Under the pieces are notes generated by a model. That model saw only the letters and a list, made by a program, of their open reading frames with translations, made no database searches and was not told the DNA's origin. The translations under genes were made by a program, and so were the position numbers. A stretch of 26,258 bases of DNA, from the NCBI RefSeq assembly GCF_042767895.1, contig NC_091557.1, positions 32,888,671 to 32,914,928 of the forward strand. Direction: 5' to 3'. Origin of the DNA: Penaeus vannamei. Lineage: Eukaryota > Arthropoda > Malacostraca > Decapoda > Penaeidae. Shown here piece by piece: positions 8,766-19,754 of this stretch; position 1 is the stretch's first letter; every line of letters starts with the position of its first letter.

Positions 8766-9245
8766 TTTATTATTATTGCCGTCGACATAATTATAATTAA
8801 ATGAGTGATGCAATATTAGTCTCTTTGTTCTTATCTTGGATTCTTCGAAAAGAGTCAGGGTCAGGAACTGGCTCAGCAATAGCAAAACACAACAGCATGC
8901 AGTTTATTCCCTGTTTCTGCAGATAAACTGTAACGTATTTTCTTCACACAAAATAATTGCACGCTTTGTTTATTTATATTTGCTCATTTCCCTACTAGTT
9001 CTCTCTGTTCATGACCTCGTGTTTTATTTATTTTGATTAAATTATTTTTTTACGAATTATTTGCGCTTATAACATACCTCTGCGGCAAAATTGTCCCTTG
9101 CAATTGTACCTTTGTCCCTCCTACTTCTTCTCTTTCCTTTCGCTTCGAAAATTCCTTCGCTTTTCGCTGCAGAAGTCAGGGGGCTGGTAATGAACTGTGC
9201 CAGACGGTGCGGAGGTCACGTGATTGGCTTGCTAACTACTTCTCG
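8766..9245. other. Unique block with an acceptor-like site
   Basis: Non-repetitive DNA. A strong pyrimidine tract ends in GCTGCAG at 9166-9172, resembling a + strand acceptor. The following 42 bp (9173-9214) read EVRGLVMNCARRCG in one frame, but the only nearby donors are GTAATG and GTCACG, both poor. No exon is called. Confidence 0.4.
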
Positions 9246-9249
9246 ACTT

Positions 9250-9600
9250 CTTTCCCCCCACCCCCCACCCCAACCCCCAACCTCACGGCACCCCACCCAC
9301 CCCCTCACGAGCTCTTTCTTCCCCTCCCCAGAGACGCAGTCATTCCTCTCCCCCCATTCCCTAACTTTCCGACTTCTCACACCCCTTCGTTTCCTTCCTT
9401 CCCTCACAGACTTATTCCTCCTCACAAATCTTTTAATTCCTTTCCATTCACTACATCCTCACCTCACATTTAAATGGCCACCTTCTTCGCAATTTCATGA
9501 GCTCCTCCTTCACCTCGACACACAACCCGCCCCTCACACTCTTCATACACTCTCATCTCTCACACATTTCCCTCGCTCCAACCTCATGACCCTGTGTTCC
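9250..9600. repeat. C-rich low-complexity tract
   Basis: CCCCACCC- and CTCACA-type words predominate. The 245-aa Pro/Ser/His-rich + frame spanning 9091-9828 is produced by this tract and the adjacent minisatellite. Confidence 0.85.
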
Positions 9601-9614
9601 ATCCCTCCAGACCT

Positions 9615-9870
9615 TAAGACCTTTCCCCACCCCTACCCCTACTCCATGACCCATTCCCTCCCCCACCCCCCGGATCCCTCCCCAACCTTACCCCTACCCC
9701 ATGACCCTTTCCGTCTCCCATCCCTGAAACCCTCCCCACCCTTACCCCTACCCTATGACCCTTTCCTCCCCCACCTCTACCCCTCCCCCACCCCCGTGAT
9801 CCTCCCCACCCTTACCCCTACCCCTTGACCCTTTCCTCCCCCACCCCCGTGACCCTCCCCACCCCCTATG
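9615..9870. repeat. About 54-bp C-rich minisatellite
   Basis: Copies contain CCTTACCCCTACCCCATGAC followed by CCTTTCC and CCCCCAC. The (A/T)TGAC landmark occurs at about 9646, 9701, 9755 and 9825, spacings 55, 54 and 70, the last with an inserted CCTCTACCCCTCCCC-type segment. Confidence 0.88.
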
Positions 9871-10370
9871 AATCGCAGCTGACCGCCTCACGCGCCGTTG
9901 AGTCGACGAGACTCCGAAGCCGAGGCAAGAGGATGCGTCAAACCACGTTCAAAGGGAGAGCGGAATTCTGCGTTGTTGCTCTTTTATTTTTCCTGTTTTT
10001 GTTGTTTTTTCGTGGAATGTGTTTTATGTTTTATTATTTCTGCGGCGAGATGCACCTTCTCTTTGAATCATTCCTTCAGTGATCTTGCACTTTTGCATCG
10101 GGCATTATTTGACGCCTCCGGTCTTTATTCTCTTATTTCTCTCTTATACCAATTCCTTCCTTTATTCCGTCAGTCGTCTTGCACTTTCTTGTCGGAATTC
10201 CTGTCTCTTAGTTCTTCTTTTTTGTTGATTATTCCTGAATATTTGATTTCCTCCATTTCTTTATCTTTTATCTTATTGTATCATGGACTAATTCCTTGAG
10301 TCTCCTCACATATTTCCGTCACAGACTGATGAGGAAGTGCGTTTCGGGGTCCGGCTTGATTGACTGTGAA
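9871..10370. other. Unique block without recognisable gene
   Basis: Complex, T-rich sequence from 9990. A + frame from 9898 (MSRRDSEAEARGCVKPRSKG at the start) becomes Phe/Leu/Ser-rich and has no domain or splice support. Confidence 0.45.
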
Positions 10371-10374
10371 TGAC

Positions 10375-10758
10375 TTCGCTTCTCCCTCTTCCATCCTCCT
10401 TCTCTCCCTTCTTCCCTCCTCCTCCTTCACTCCCTTCTTCCCTCTATCCTATCCTTATCCCCTCATCAACATCATTATCCCTTCTTCCTCTTCCTTATTT
10501 GATGCCTGCCTTCCATCCCTCTCCATCATTTGTCTTCCTTCTTCCCTCCATCCACCACCCTCCTTCCCTCTCCCTCTCTCCCTACCTCCCTCCCTCCCAC
10601 TTCCTCCCTCCCTTCCGTCACCCTCCCATCTCCTCTCCCTTCCGTCACCTTCCCTCCATTCCCCCTCCCACCTCTCTCCTCCCTCCCCCTCCCATCTTCT
10701 CTCCCCCTTTCCCTCTTCCTCCCTCCTTCCCTTCCCCCTCCAATCTCCTCTCCCCCGA
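10375..10758. repeat. Pyrimidine tract running into assembly gap
   Basis: Nearly continuous CCTCCCT/CTTCC sequence with repeats of the TCCCTTCCGTCACC type (about 10609 and 10637) up to the first N. Its low complexity probably caused the assembly break. Confidence 0.93.
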
Positions 10759-11258
10759 NNNNNNNNNNNNNNNNNNNNNNNNNNNNNNNNNNNNNNNNNN
10801 NNNNNNNNNNNNNNNNNNNNNNNNNNNNNNNNNNNNNNNNNNNNNNNNNNNNNNNNNNNNNNNNNNNNNNNNNNNNNNNNNNNNNNNNNNNNNNNNNNNN
10901 NNNNNNNNNNNNNNNNNNNNNNNNNNNNNNNNNNNNNNNNNNNNNNNNNNNNNNNNNNNNNNNNNNNNNNNNNNNNNNNNNNNNNNNNNNNNNNNNNNNN
11001 NNNNNNNNNNNNNNNNNNNNNNNNNNNNNNNNNNNNNNNNNNNNNNNNNNNNNNNNNNNNNNNNNNNNNNNNNNNNNNNNNNNNNNNNNNNNNNNNNNNN
11101 NNNNNNNNNNNNNNNNNNNNNNNNNNNNNNNNNNNNNNNNNNNNNNNNNNNNNNNNNNNNNNNNNNNNNNNNNNNNNNNNNNNNNNNNNNNNNNNNNNNN
11201 NNNNNNNNNNNNNNNNNNNNNNNNNNNNNNNNNNNNNNNNNNNNNNNNNNNNNNNNNN
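10759..11258. other. Assembly gap, 500 N
   Basis: Exactly 500 consecutive N, so the length is likely a placeholder. Open frames spanning it are meaningless. Confidence 0.99.
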
Positions 11259-11314
11259 CCATTTTCGTATCTTATTTTTTTTAAGATGAAGGCTTGAGTG
11301 TTGACATCTTACAG

Positions 11315-11366
11315 GCGGCCATAGCAAAGAATGATGACCATGAAAGCGGCCATATGGGTGTGAAAG
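11315..11366 (+). CDS. Weak exon candidate beside the gap
   Basis: ATCTTACAG ends at 11314 and is followed by an open 52-nt segment translating AAIAKNDDHESGHMGVK. The downstream donor is GTTTGT at 11367, which is weak, and the pyrimidine tract is short. The nine-mer GCGGCCATA occurs at both 11315 and 11346. The sequence before it is missing in the gap, so context cannot be judged. Confidence 0.15.
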
Positions 11367-11380
11367 GTTTGTCAGTTCGC

Positions 11381-11934
<554 letters not shown>

Positions 11935-12004
<70 letters not shown>
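11935..12004. repeat. (CA)n microsatellite
   Basis: About 70 bp of CA, then GAGTGAGA and GCAGGCAG words to about 12060. Confidence 0.97.
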
Positions 12005-12009
<5 letters not shown>

Positions 12010-12109
12010 GAGAGAGAGAGTGAGTGAGTGAGTCAAACAGACAGGAAACCAGGCAGGCAGGAAGACGAGAAGAGAAAGGCATGGCTAAGGAAAAAAAGGG
12101 AGAGGAAGA

Positions 12110-12655
12110 GGCAGAAAAGCAACCGAGCGGCGGAAGGGAAAGAGGTTAAGATTCATTAGTCGCGGAGATTGATACTGCCAAGGAAACAGGGCGAGCAAGA
12201 AAAGATGGAGTCCCCGGACAGTCGATTCGCGTCGCGCGTGACGGGAAGTGAGGCAGGAGGGAGAAATGTCCTCGATATTTATTGTGGCTCCGACGCCCCG
12301 GCTTCTCGCGTTCTCTTAATCGAACTGATTGGTCGGCTAATTGAATTTAGATTGGAAGGCTGACTCGGCAGTTGACTCAACATCTTGGCGATGCAAGCGA
12401 TGCAAGATTGAAGAAGGAAGGACGCCGTGAACAGACTTATACAGAGTTCGATGCAAGAAGGTTGGGGATCGCCTTCTTTGCCCGCGTCCACCGCCAGCTA
12501 TAGGATATCGCTCCCACGCTTCCCTTACGGAATCCTCCTTTGTTGATATCAAGGATCGTTGGCGTGATTGGATGGGACATGTTGTTACACAAAACGTTTA
12601 CTGTATGAATGATATGTAAAGGAGTTACGGGATAACCACGGCTTTACTGATTAAC
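12110..12655. other. High-complexity unique island
   Basis: About 540 bp of balanced, non-repetitive sequence with many CpG. Contains CTCGATATTTATTGTGGCTC and GCTAATTGAATTTAGATTGG (homeodomain-type TAAT and ATTTA cores). A stop-to-stop + frame 12431-12616 includes SSFVDIKDRWRDWMGHVVTQ, faintly reminiscent of the RWxxWxGHVxR-like segment near the end of some non-LTR retrotransposon proteins. The resemblance is too weak to call. The block may be conserved non-coding DNA, an old element or an unrecognised exon. Confidence 0.35.
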
Positions 12656-12689
12656 CCTCAGATAAAAAAAAAAAAATCAGTGGTGAGAC

Positions 12690-12845
12690 CTTTTTCTGAT
12701 ACCTCTTTTCTCACCATTCTCCCTCCTCTTCTCTGTCCACCCTTTTCTTCCTCCCTCCCCCTCCCTTCCTTTTCCCGCCCTCCCCTATTTCCCTTCACCC
12801 CTTCCCCCTGCTCCCCTTTCTCGTCTCCCGCTTTTCCCACCCTAG
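12690..12845. repeat. Pyrimidine tract
   Basis: CTTCC/CCCTCC low-complexity sequence following a 13-A run near 12665. Confidence 0.85.
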
Positions 12846-13254
12846 AGGAAGTGTAAGGTAACCCTTCCCCGCCACAGCTATGCCCGGATCGCACCCTTCC
12901 TCCTGTCGACTCGTCTGCCCGACCGCAAACCCCGGCGTCTGGAGGATTTTGTAACATCTCTAACATTTAATTTGGAGTTCCTGTTTTGTCTGTTATTTTT
13001 TCGGGGAACTGTTGACTATTGTTGTAAACTTTTTGGTCGGTTCTTGCTAATTTGTGAAAATGGAAAATTTGTCGTTTTGGGGACAGAACATACAGTTTGA
13101 TTATCCCGTAATTCTCAGGTAATAAAATAGGGTTTTGATCCAGGGTTCGCGGGCACATGTGAAGGAAGGGTCGAGTCAAGTGAGGCATCGGGCCTTTATA
13201 TGACCGTTCACATGAAACAAAGGTACAATAAATAAGAAAAACAAAGTTCATGGG
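12846..13254. other. Unique stretch, no gene recognised
   Basis: Complex DNA. TTCTCAG|GTAATA at about 13118 is a weak abutting acceptor/donor pair (short pyrimidine tract, GTAATA rather than GTAAGT) and is not called. The minus frame 12967-13443 is repeat-driven in its N-terminal half. Confidence 0.45.
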
Positions 13255-13284
13255 AGAGATGGAGAAGAAGAAGGGAGAAATATA

Positions 13285-13445
13285 GCTATAGTGAAAGAAA
13301 TGGACAAGGCGGGAGAGAGAATGCGAGAGATAGTGAAAGAAGTGGAGAAGGAATGAGAGAGAGAGAAAAAGCGAGAGAGAGTGAAAGAAGTAGAGAAAGA
13401 GGGAGAGAGGGAGAAAGCGAGAGATAGTAAAAGAAGTAGACAAGG
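13285..13445. repeat. About 46-bp purine minisatellite
   Basis: The word GT(G/A)AAAGAA(G/A)T(G/A)GA starts at 13291, 13333, 13381 and 13427 (spacings 42, 48, 46), with GAGAGA and GCGAGAGA between. Confidence 0.85.
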
Positions 13446-13589
13446 GGGGACGGAGAGCTTGAGTTTGCGTTTGCTTGCAGGAAAGACTAGCTGGACGTCG
13501 TAGATTTCCGATGCCATTTGTGGGATTTGCTTTTATTTTTTTATTTTATTTTTATTTTTTTTGCACGTTACGACGTTTGTATTTCGAGG

Positions 13590-14062
13590 CAGGGCAAGGC
13601 GAGAGAAAGACCCATGAGAAAAAATGGAGGTAGGAAACAGAGGGAAAAGTAAAGAGGAAGAGAAGGAGGAGGAAGCAAGGAAAAGAAAAGGAATAGTACG
13701 TCGAATAGAAAGACAGAAAGGGAAAGAGAGAAAATATGTTAGAGTGTCATTACTCGCGTTGATGCGGCTTTAGAAGGAAGGAAGGAATGGGGGAAGGAGA
13801 AGGAGGAAGGAAGGGTGAGGGGGAAGGCGTTATATGAACAAGGGTTAAGGTTAAAGGAAGAATGATTGAGGAAGAAAGAAGAAATCGAGTGAAAATGCAA
13901 GTTGTATAAGAAATAACAAGAAGAATAAGGGAATAAGGAGAATGCAAAGCAAGGCAGCGCAAGTAGGAAATGTAAAAATTATTATGAGGGAGACGAAAAG
14001 GGGAGGAAGAAAAACTTAGGAAAGGGAAATGTAGGAAAAGAAAGGGAAAGGGGGGGAGGGAG
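13590..14062. repeat. Purine-rich tract
   Basis: AAGGAAGG, GAAGAGAAGG and GGAAAGG words dominate with occasional T. No period established. A 470-bp gene-free stretch. Confidence 0.75.
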
Positions 14063-14393
14063 AGTGTGAGTATGATTCAAATAATCCAATATTTCTCTCA
14101 AGATGTCCATTTCAAAATGTTCAAAAGTATCTACGCCTCTTTCCTCTCTCTCTCTCTCTTTCCATTTATATTTTCCTTTTTTTTCTTCCTCCTTTTCATT
14201 ATTGTTTTCCGCCGCCGATTTGTACACGTAAAATCCTTGGAATGCCACGCAAAGGGAAGGGGGGCGGATTTGCACTTGGTATTTTTGGTTTGTTTTGATG
14301 TGTGTGTAGGATTTATGGGCTATGTTTTCCATGATTATTTATTTTTGTGATCATTATCGTATTTATCAATTTTACTAATACCCCCCCTCACAC

Positions 14394-14396
<3 letters not shown>
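14063..14396. other. Unique AT-rich stretch
   Basis: Contains a short CT run (about 14141-14160) and T-rich DNA. The + frame 14066-14350 is Phe/Leu/Ser-rich and lacks a recognisable domain. Confidence 0.45.

Positions 14397-14465
<69 letters not shown>
14397..14465. repeat. (AT)n microsatellite
   Basis: Pure AT dinucleotide array of about 69 bp, able to extrude as a cruciform. Confidence 0.98.
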
Positions 14466-14467
<2 letters not shown>

Positions 14468-14935
14468 GTAAATGTAAGCTTTCATTTTCAGTTAATACCA
14501 TCTCATTTATGATTATGAAGTTATAAAGTGAATGGTGAGTTATGGTAAATTTCTTAACCCACCATATATTTTTGTGATGTGAAGAGTGTTTTTTGATGGT
14601 CATTGCCATGAATATACGACCTTCTTAAGTTTTTTATTTGATTTTTTTGAGGGGGGAGTGGATAGACGGTGGCCATTTTTTTCATTCCTTCTCCTCCTTC
14701 TCGTCAGTCTTCTCCTCTTCCTCCTCCTACTCTCCAATAATGTCATCAATTTCTCAATTGCTTGTTTCTCTTTTTCGAGGAAATAGAAGCTTCATAATGA
14801 TTGCACGAACTCTGCTTAACTCATTCCCTTTCCACAAAGATTCCATCAATCATTTTCTTTTGCTTCCTTTGTTTATTGCTTATCGGATTTTTCACGTTCC
14901 ATGTCACCAGAATGTGCTCGCATAGAAACGTGGGA
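14466..14935. other. Unique stretch, no gene recognised
   Basis: AT-rich DNA with a short pyrimidine segment (about 14678-14732). The + frame 14638-14925 has no domain or splice support. Confidence 0.45.
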
Positions 14936-14938
14936 GTA

Positions 14939-15175
14939 AAGGATAATAAGGGAAAATGAAAGCGAAAAGTGAAGACCATTAAAGGAAGATGAAGGAGAAA
15001 GAAAGAGAAGGGAGTGGAAAGGGGAAGGGAAGGAGGAAGGGGCAGAGGAACGAGAAAGAAAGGAAAGGAAAGCAAGGGAAAATGAAAGAAAAGGGGGACA
15101 ATAAAACGAAGGGAATGAAGGGGAAGGAAAGCGAAGAAAGTGGAAGGGGGAAGAGAAGGAGGGACATGAGGCGGG
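14939..15175. repeat. Purine tract (GGAAAGG/GAAGGGG)
   Basis: Almost pure A/G on the + strand. Lys/Glu/Gly-rich + frame and Ser/Phe/Pro-rich minus frames are compositional artefacts. Confidence 0.9.
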
Positions 15176-15289
15176 GAGGCAGGTCAACAAAAAATGCTGA
15201 CTTACGGTTGAATGGCTCCTTAGAACGTTTTGCATCTCAGGAGGGAAATTATTGACAGTCCTGCAACCTGCCTCCACCTCTAGTCTACT

Positions 15290-15790
15290 GTCGCAGACTC
15301 CTCCCCATTCCCTCCTCCCGCTGCTTCTCTAACCCCATTTCTCCCTCCTCCCTCTCTCTTCTTCTTCGTCCTTCCTCACCCCTTCCTTCTTTCTCCCACC
15401 TCCTCCCCACACAGCCTCATTTGGTGGTGTATTGACGTCACTGGCGCAACCCTGAAGACTGTAACACACCTCACGTTGTGACACTAACCTTTCTCGACAG
15501 CCGCCTTCTCCTTCCCTTATTGCTATCCCCCATTCCTCGCTACTCATCAATTTCCTGTAATTTGCTTCGTCTCTAATTTTCCGTTTTCTTCTTTCTCGTC
15601 GTTTGCTTCTTTGCTCATACATTTCGCTTTTCCGTTTTCCTCTTCTCCCCTCTCTCTCTCTCACTTTCTTCCTCTCTTCTCTTCCTCTGTATTTCTTTCT
15701 TCTCTTCCCCTCTGTATCGTCTCCCGTTCCTTCCCTCTCCTCTCCCTACTCCCACCTCCTCTCTACTCCCCTCCCCCTCCCCTCCATAGT
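15290..15790. repeat. Pyrimidine tract with a unique interruption
   Basis: CCCTCCTC-type blocks at 15298-15415 and 15560-15787 flank a complex segment (15416-15540) that contains no recognisable gene. Confidence 0.85.
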
Positions 15791-15829
15791 TTGGATGGGC
15801 CTCACACATCACCCTAACGACTGCCCTTG

Positions 15830-16310
15830 CGAGGATGGGGATGAGAGAAGAGTGGGTGAAGATGGTGGGGAAGGAGGTAGGGATGGAGGGCGGGAGGGAG
15901 GTGGAGAAGGGTGGGTAAAGAAGGACGGGAGGGAGGAGGGGAAGAGTTGGTAAAGATGGTGGGGAAGGGGTTAAGGGTGAGGAAGGGAAGGGGAGAGTTA
16001 GTGAAGATGATTGGGGAGGGAAGAGGAATGGGTGGAGGGAGAGAGCGGAGGGAGGGAAGGGATGGTTAAAGATGGTGGGGAAGGAGAGGGGATGGAGGGG
16101 GAAAAAGATGGTGAGGACTGGGATGGGGATGGGGGAGGGAAGAGAAGAAGAGTGGATAAAGATGGTGGCGAGGGATGTAAGAAAATAGGAAAAGGGTAGG
16201 TGAAGAATAGTGAGGGGGAGAAGAAAGGATAAAATGGTGAGGGAAGAAAGGAGGAGGGAGGGGGCGGAGGTAGGGAGGGAAGCGAAAGTTAAAGAGTGAG
16301 GGAAAGTGAT
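15830..16310. repeat. Purine minisatellite-like tract (GATGGTGGGGAAGG)
   Basis: The word GATGGTGGGGAAGG recurs at about 15859, 15954 and 16071, with related GATGGTG words near 16157 and 16232. The intervening spacing is irregular, so it is a degenerate array rather than a clean tandem repeat. Confidence 0.85.
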
Positions 16311-16566
16311 TTCTTCAACTGAAATTCAAACTTTTGTTTCCTTTTACGAGAAGTTTATTGGGCTTTGGGCGATTATCCGGGATGATTCTTGAGTTGCTTA
16401 TGTTCGTCTTGTTTTGGTTGTTTATGGCAGTATTTGTTTTGATTGACTGTTGATCGACTTTCGGTGACATGGTTCGTCTCGTTGCTTGGTCCTGTCCGTT
16501 TCTTTTGCGGATGGCGGGTCTCTGCCTGTGAATCAGGCAATAACGTGTTATGGATCAGTGCGAGGA
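16311..16566. other. Unique stretch
   Basis: Non-repetitive sequence before the GA array. Frames entering the array (for example MTVDRLSVTWFVSLLGPVRF at 16443) are extended artificially by Arg-Glu repeats. Confidence 0.45.
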
Positions 16567-16686
<120 letters not shown>

Positions 16687-16689
16687 CTG

Positions 16690-17235
16690 TGAGAGAGGGA
16701 GGCTTGAAACTATTTTTCTTTTTCTTTTCATATGATTGATTTTCTTATGTTAGAAGGTAGTAAGCCTACGTTGGGTATACGTCCCATTTTCCTTTAAGAG
16801 GTGAAAAAGAATCAAGGATGGTGAATGGAAATGATTATCGGGTATTATTAGGATTGTGTGTAAACTGCTCTTTGTATAGAGAGATGAATACATATAAATG
16901 CATGTATACAGACAGACAGACATTCATATTCATGATTCAAGTTTATATGCTCATAAACACCCCCGAACATTAAAGAAACGATAGACAGGATGTGGAATAT
17001 GGCAAGCTCCCCCCGTAGACTTATTCATGAAGGATCTCGAAGATTCCGCCCAGTACTTTGGAATGGGAATTACACACATACTTTAGGCGGAGTTGTAGCA
17101 GAGCAGGAATCGTGTAAGACGCTCTCAGTCGGCAGGGAGAGGGCGCGTGTGTTTGGCTGCGTTTATGTAAATGTTTCTTATGCTGCCCCTTACATTAGCT
17201 TGTATTAGGCTTTCTTATTTATTTTCTTGTTTGGA
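16690..17235. other. Unique stretch, no gene recognised
   Basis: Includes a small GACA repeat (about 16908-16922). A + frame 16990-17208 begins MWNMASSPRRLIHEGSRRFR and has normal-looking composition, but lacks a domain or splice support. It may be chance or an old exon. Confidence 0.4.
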
Positions 17236-17254
17236 TTATTTGTTTTTTTTCTGC

Positions 17255-17500
17255 AAATGGTATTCGTCCTTTCCTTTCTATCTATTCTTTTCTCTTCCTA
17301 CGACCCTCATTTTTCTTTCCTTTCCTGTCTTCTCTTTCTTCCTTTCTCCTTCCTCCTTTTTTTTCTTCTTCCTCCTCCTCTACCTCGTCTTCTTCTTCTT
17401 CCCCTTCCCCCTCCCCTCTCTTTACCTCCCCTTCCCTTTTCCCCTCTTCAACTCGCCCGCTTCCCTCGCCCTCCCTCTGCGCCTGCCTCTTCCCCTTCTT
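17255..17500. repeat. Pyrimidine tract
   Basis: TTTCC, TTCTTCC and CCCCTTCCC words. Open frames through it are Phe/Leu/Pro/Ser-rich artefacts. Confidence 0.88.
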
Positions 17501-18295
17501 CCGTAGTTCCCCGAGGCGCCGTCAGTCGCCGAGCTCATTTACATGTGGGGTTTATTTCCCGTGCCAGCGCCCCCTCTTCCCCTCCCGCGAGACTGCCAGT
17601 GTTCAGTGATTATAAATACACTTTTTTGTTGGTTGGGTTTGCTGCCTCTGCTGTTGCTGTTTCTGCTAGTTTTGTTTTCCCTCCTGCTGCTGTTTGTGCT
17701 GTACTGTTTTTTTAAGCTGTTATTTCTGCCCTCGTTTCTTCCGCCATTGCTGTTTTTGTTGTTAATATTGTCACTCCTCATGAAGTTTTTTTTTCTGCTG
17801 CTGCTGTAATTGCTGTTCCTGCAGCCGCATCCTCGCAATGCTGTTAGGCGGAGCACATAAGACCTGATGCCTTGCAGTAATAGGGATCTTTTCTACGATT
17901 TTTGTTGTAAAGTCAATGATGGGACTTTTTGTTCTTTTTCCCAGTTGTGTTATTTTTTCTCTGCATTTTCTGGATTTGATAATGGGTGCGTACATTAAAA
18001 GTTATTGTGGAATCTCATTTTGGTGAATTGTAGTCTTCACTTTTATAAATATACTTTTTTTAGTTTTAAGTCTTATAATATACTTTTTTCGGTCAGTTTA
18101 TCTTTTTATTTATTTTCTTTCACGTTTCTTTTCGTTTTTTTTCGTTATCCTCCAGTTCAAACCATCCCTGAAGCGCAAGGCCTGACCCAAAGTAATCGCA
18201 CTGTGCTATTGCAAGGGCTTTGTTGCGCCAAGTATACGTTATTGCCTCTCTGCCGCGGCTTGCAGGAGTTCTCAGACAGTCTTTTCTGTTCGCCT
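17501..18295. other. Unique stretch with CTG/GTT-rich segment
   Basis: 17501-17600 is moderately GC-rich and complex. 17635-17825 holds degenerate CTG/GTT triplets (Leu-rich on one strand, Asn/Ser/Arg-rich on the other). 18000-18290 is T-rich then complex. No gene is recognised. Confidence 0.45.
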
Positions 18296-18725
18296 ACTTT
18301 CGCTTCCGCCCTCCCTGCTCCCCCTTCCCCTTCCCTTGGCCCCTCTTTCGCCCCCTTCCGTTTACCTCTAGCCCCTACCCCCTATCCCCCTACACCCTCC
18401 GCCTTTGCCCATACCCCAAAGCTCCCTTACTTCTATCGCTACTCCTATTTTCCCCTCACCATCTGCCTCAGCCCTTGCGACTACTCTTAACCCTATCCCT
18501 ATCCCTGCGCTTACCCGTACCCCTACCTTTACCCCTTCCCTTACCCCAACTGTTACTCCTATCCCTACCCTTACACCTACCCCTACCCCTACCCCTACCC
18601 CTACCCTACCCCTATCCCTTCTCTTATACCTACCCTACCCCTTCTCCTATCCCTACCCCTACCCCCTGTCCTTGGCTGACCTTTCCCATGGCCCTACCCC
18701 TATCCCTTATTTAACCCTACCCCTG
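18296..18725. repeat. Degenerate CCCTAC/CCCTAT array
   Basis: C-rich DNA leads into (CCCTAC)n-like units. The clearest block is near 18570-18605, where ACCCCT is repeated several times. Units of 5-7 bp are mixed (CCCTAT, CCCTTAC, CCTACC). The 160-aa Leu/Pro/Thr-rich frames are repeat translations. Confidence 0.88.
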
Positions 18726-19190
18726 CCCCCTGCCTCCTCCCATGCCCAATCTCTCTGCATGTTCACGCACGGAAGCACTTGCGGTGTTCTCCCATCGGCG
18801 CTTGCCTCGTAAACTGCATTGTTTTTGTTGTGAATTACCGTGTTGTGCATTAAGTCGGCGTTAGTGCGTTTGCGGTTTGTGTTTATCCTTTTCCTTGTTT
18901 ATGTTCCGTGTGGAGGCGTGTTTATGTTGTGGCAGTGTTTATGGCGGTTTGCGTTCGGAATTGTGTTTATCTGGCAAGGCGTAAAGAACCGTGGTGTGTG
19001 TACAGGGGTTATTGGGGGAGGCGGGGCAAGGGCATTGCTAGTATTTTAAAGAGGTTTCTAATAATACCGGTTATGAAATGCAAACGTGTATGATTATGTA
19101 TATATGTATATATAGTTGTTTATAGTATTATGGAATGTGTTTTCCGTACTCCACGTATTGATACACACAGAGGCATAGACGTAAATTAGT
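18726..19190. other. Unique stretch
   Basis: Complex, GT-rich sequence. A + frame 18840-19049 is Val/Phe/Gly-rich without a domain. No gene called. Confidence 0.45.
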
Positions 19191-19192
19191 AC

Positions 19193-19535
<343 letters not shown>

Positions 19536-19633
19536 TCTTGTCTTCTCTTTCCCACTCACACGTAGACACGGGCAGTATTGTAATAGAGACATAAACTTCT
19601 GTTAATTATGAATGCAAATGGTAATGCCTCTTT

Positions 19634-19722
19634 TACTAATTATGTTTTTCTTTTTCCCAGGTAAGTACAGCAGAAGTTATAAGTCTCCCCCGGCCCGCAC
19701 CGCCGTAATAAGTACGGTAAGA
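19634..19722 (+). other. Candidate recursive splice site (ratchet point) with 56-nt downstream cryptic exon
   Basis: A near-consensus branch point TACTAAT (19634-19640) is followed by TTTTTCTTTTTCCCAG (AG at 19659-19660), then immediately by GTAAGTAC at 19661. Acceptor and donor therefore abut, as in recursive splice sites. A second donor, ACG|GTAAGA, starts at 19717 and delimits a possible exon of 56 nt (19661-19716); a further weak donor, AAG|GTATAT, lies at about 19751. The only open frame begins KYSRSYKSPPARTAVIST after a split codon and remains open to 19971. The ordinary-exon explanation remains possible, but the precise GTAAGT at the exon start is unusual. The acceptor side is stronger than that of the site at 633. 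Confidence 0.55.
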
Positions 19723-19754
19723 GGACCCGAGCCAGACCTGGAACTAAGGTATAT

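Noticed and set aside
9091..9828. 245-codon + frame
   Set aside because: Only the first 50 or so codons are complex; the rest is C-rich minisatellite. No domain.
13085..13130. Third abutting acceptor/donor pair, TTCTCAG|GTAATA
   Set aside because: Short pyrimidine tract and a donor that departs from GTRAGT; too weak to add to the recursive-site list.
14873..15277. Minus-strand exon ending at GTAAGTC (about 15196)
   Set aside because: The donor is reasonable, but the sequence before the candidate acceptor on the minus strand is purine-rich, so no polypyrimidine tract exists.
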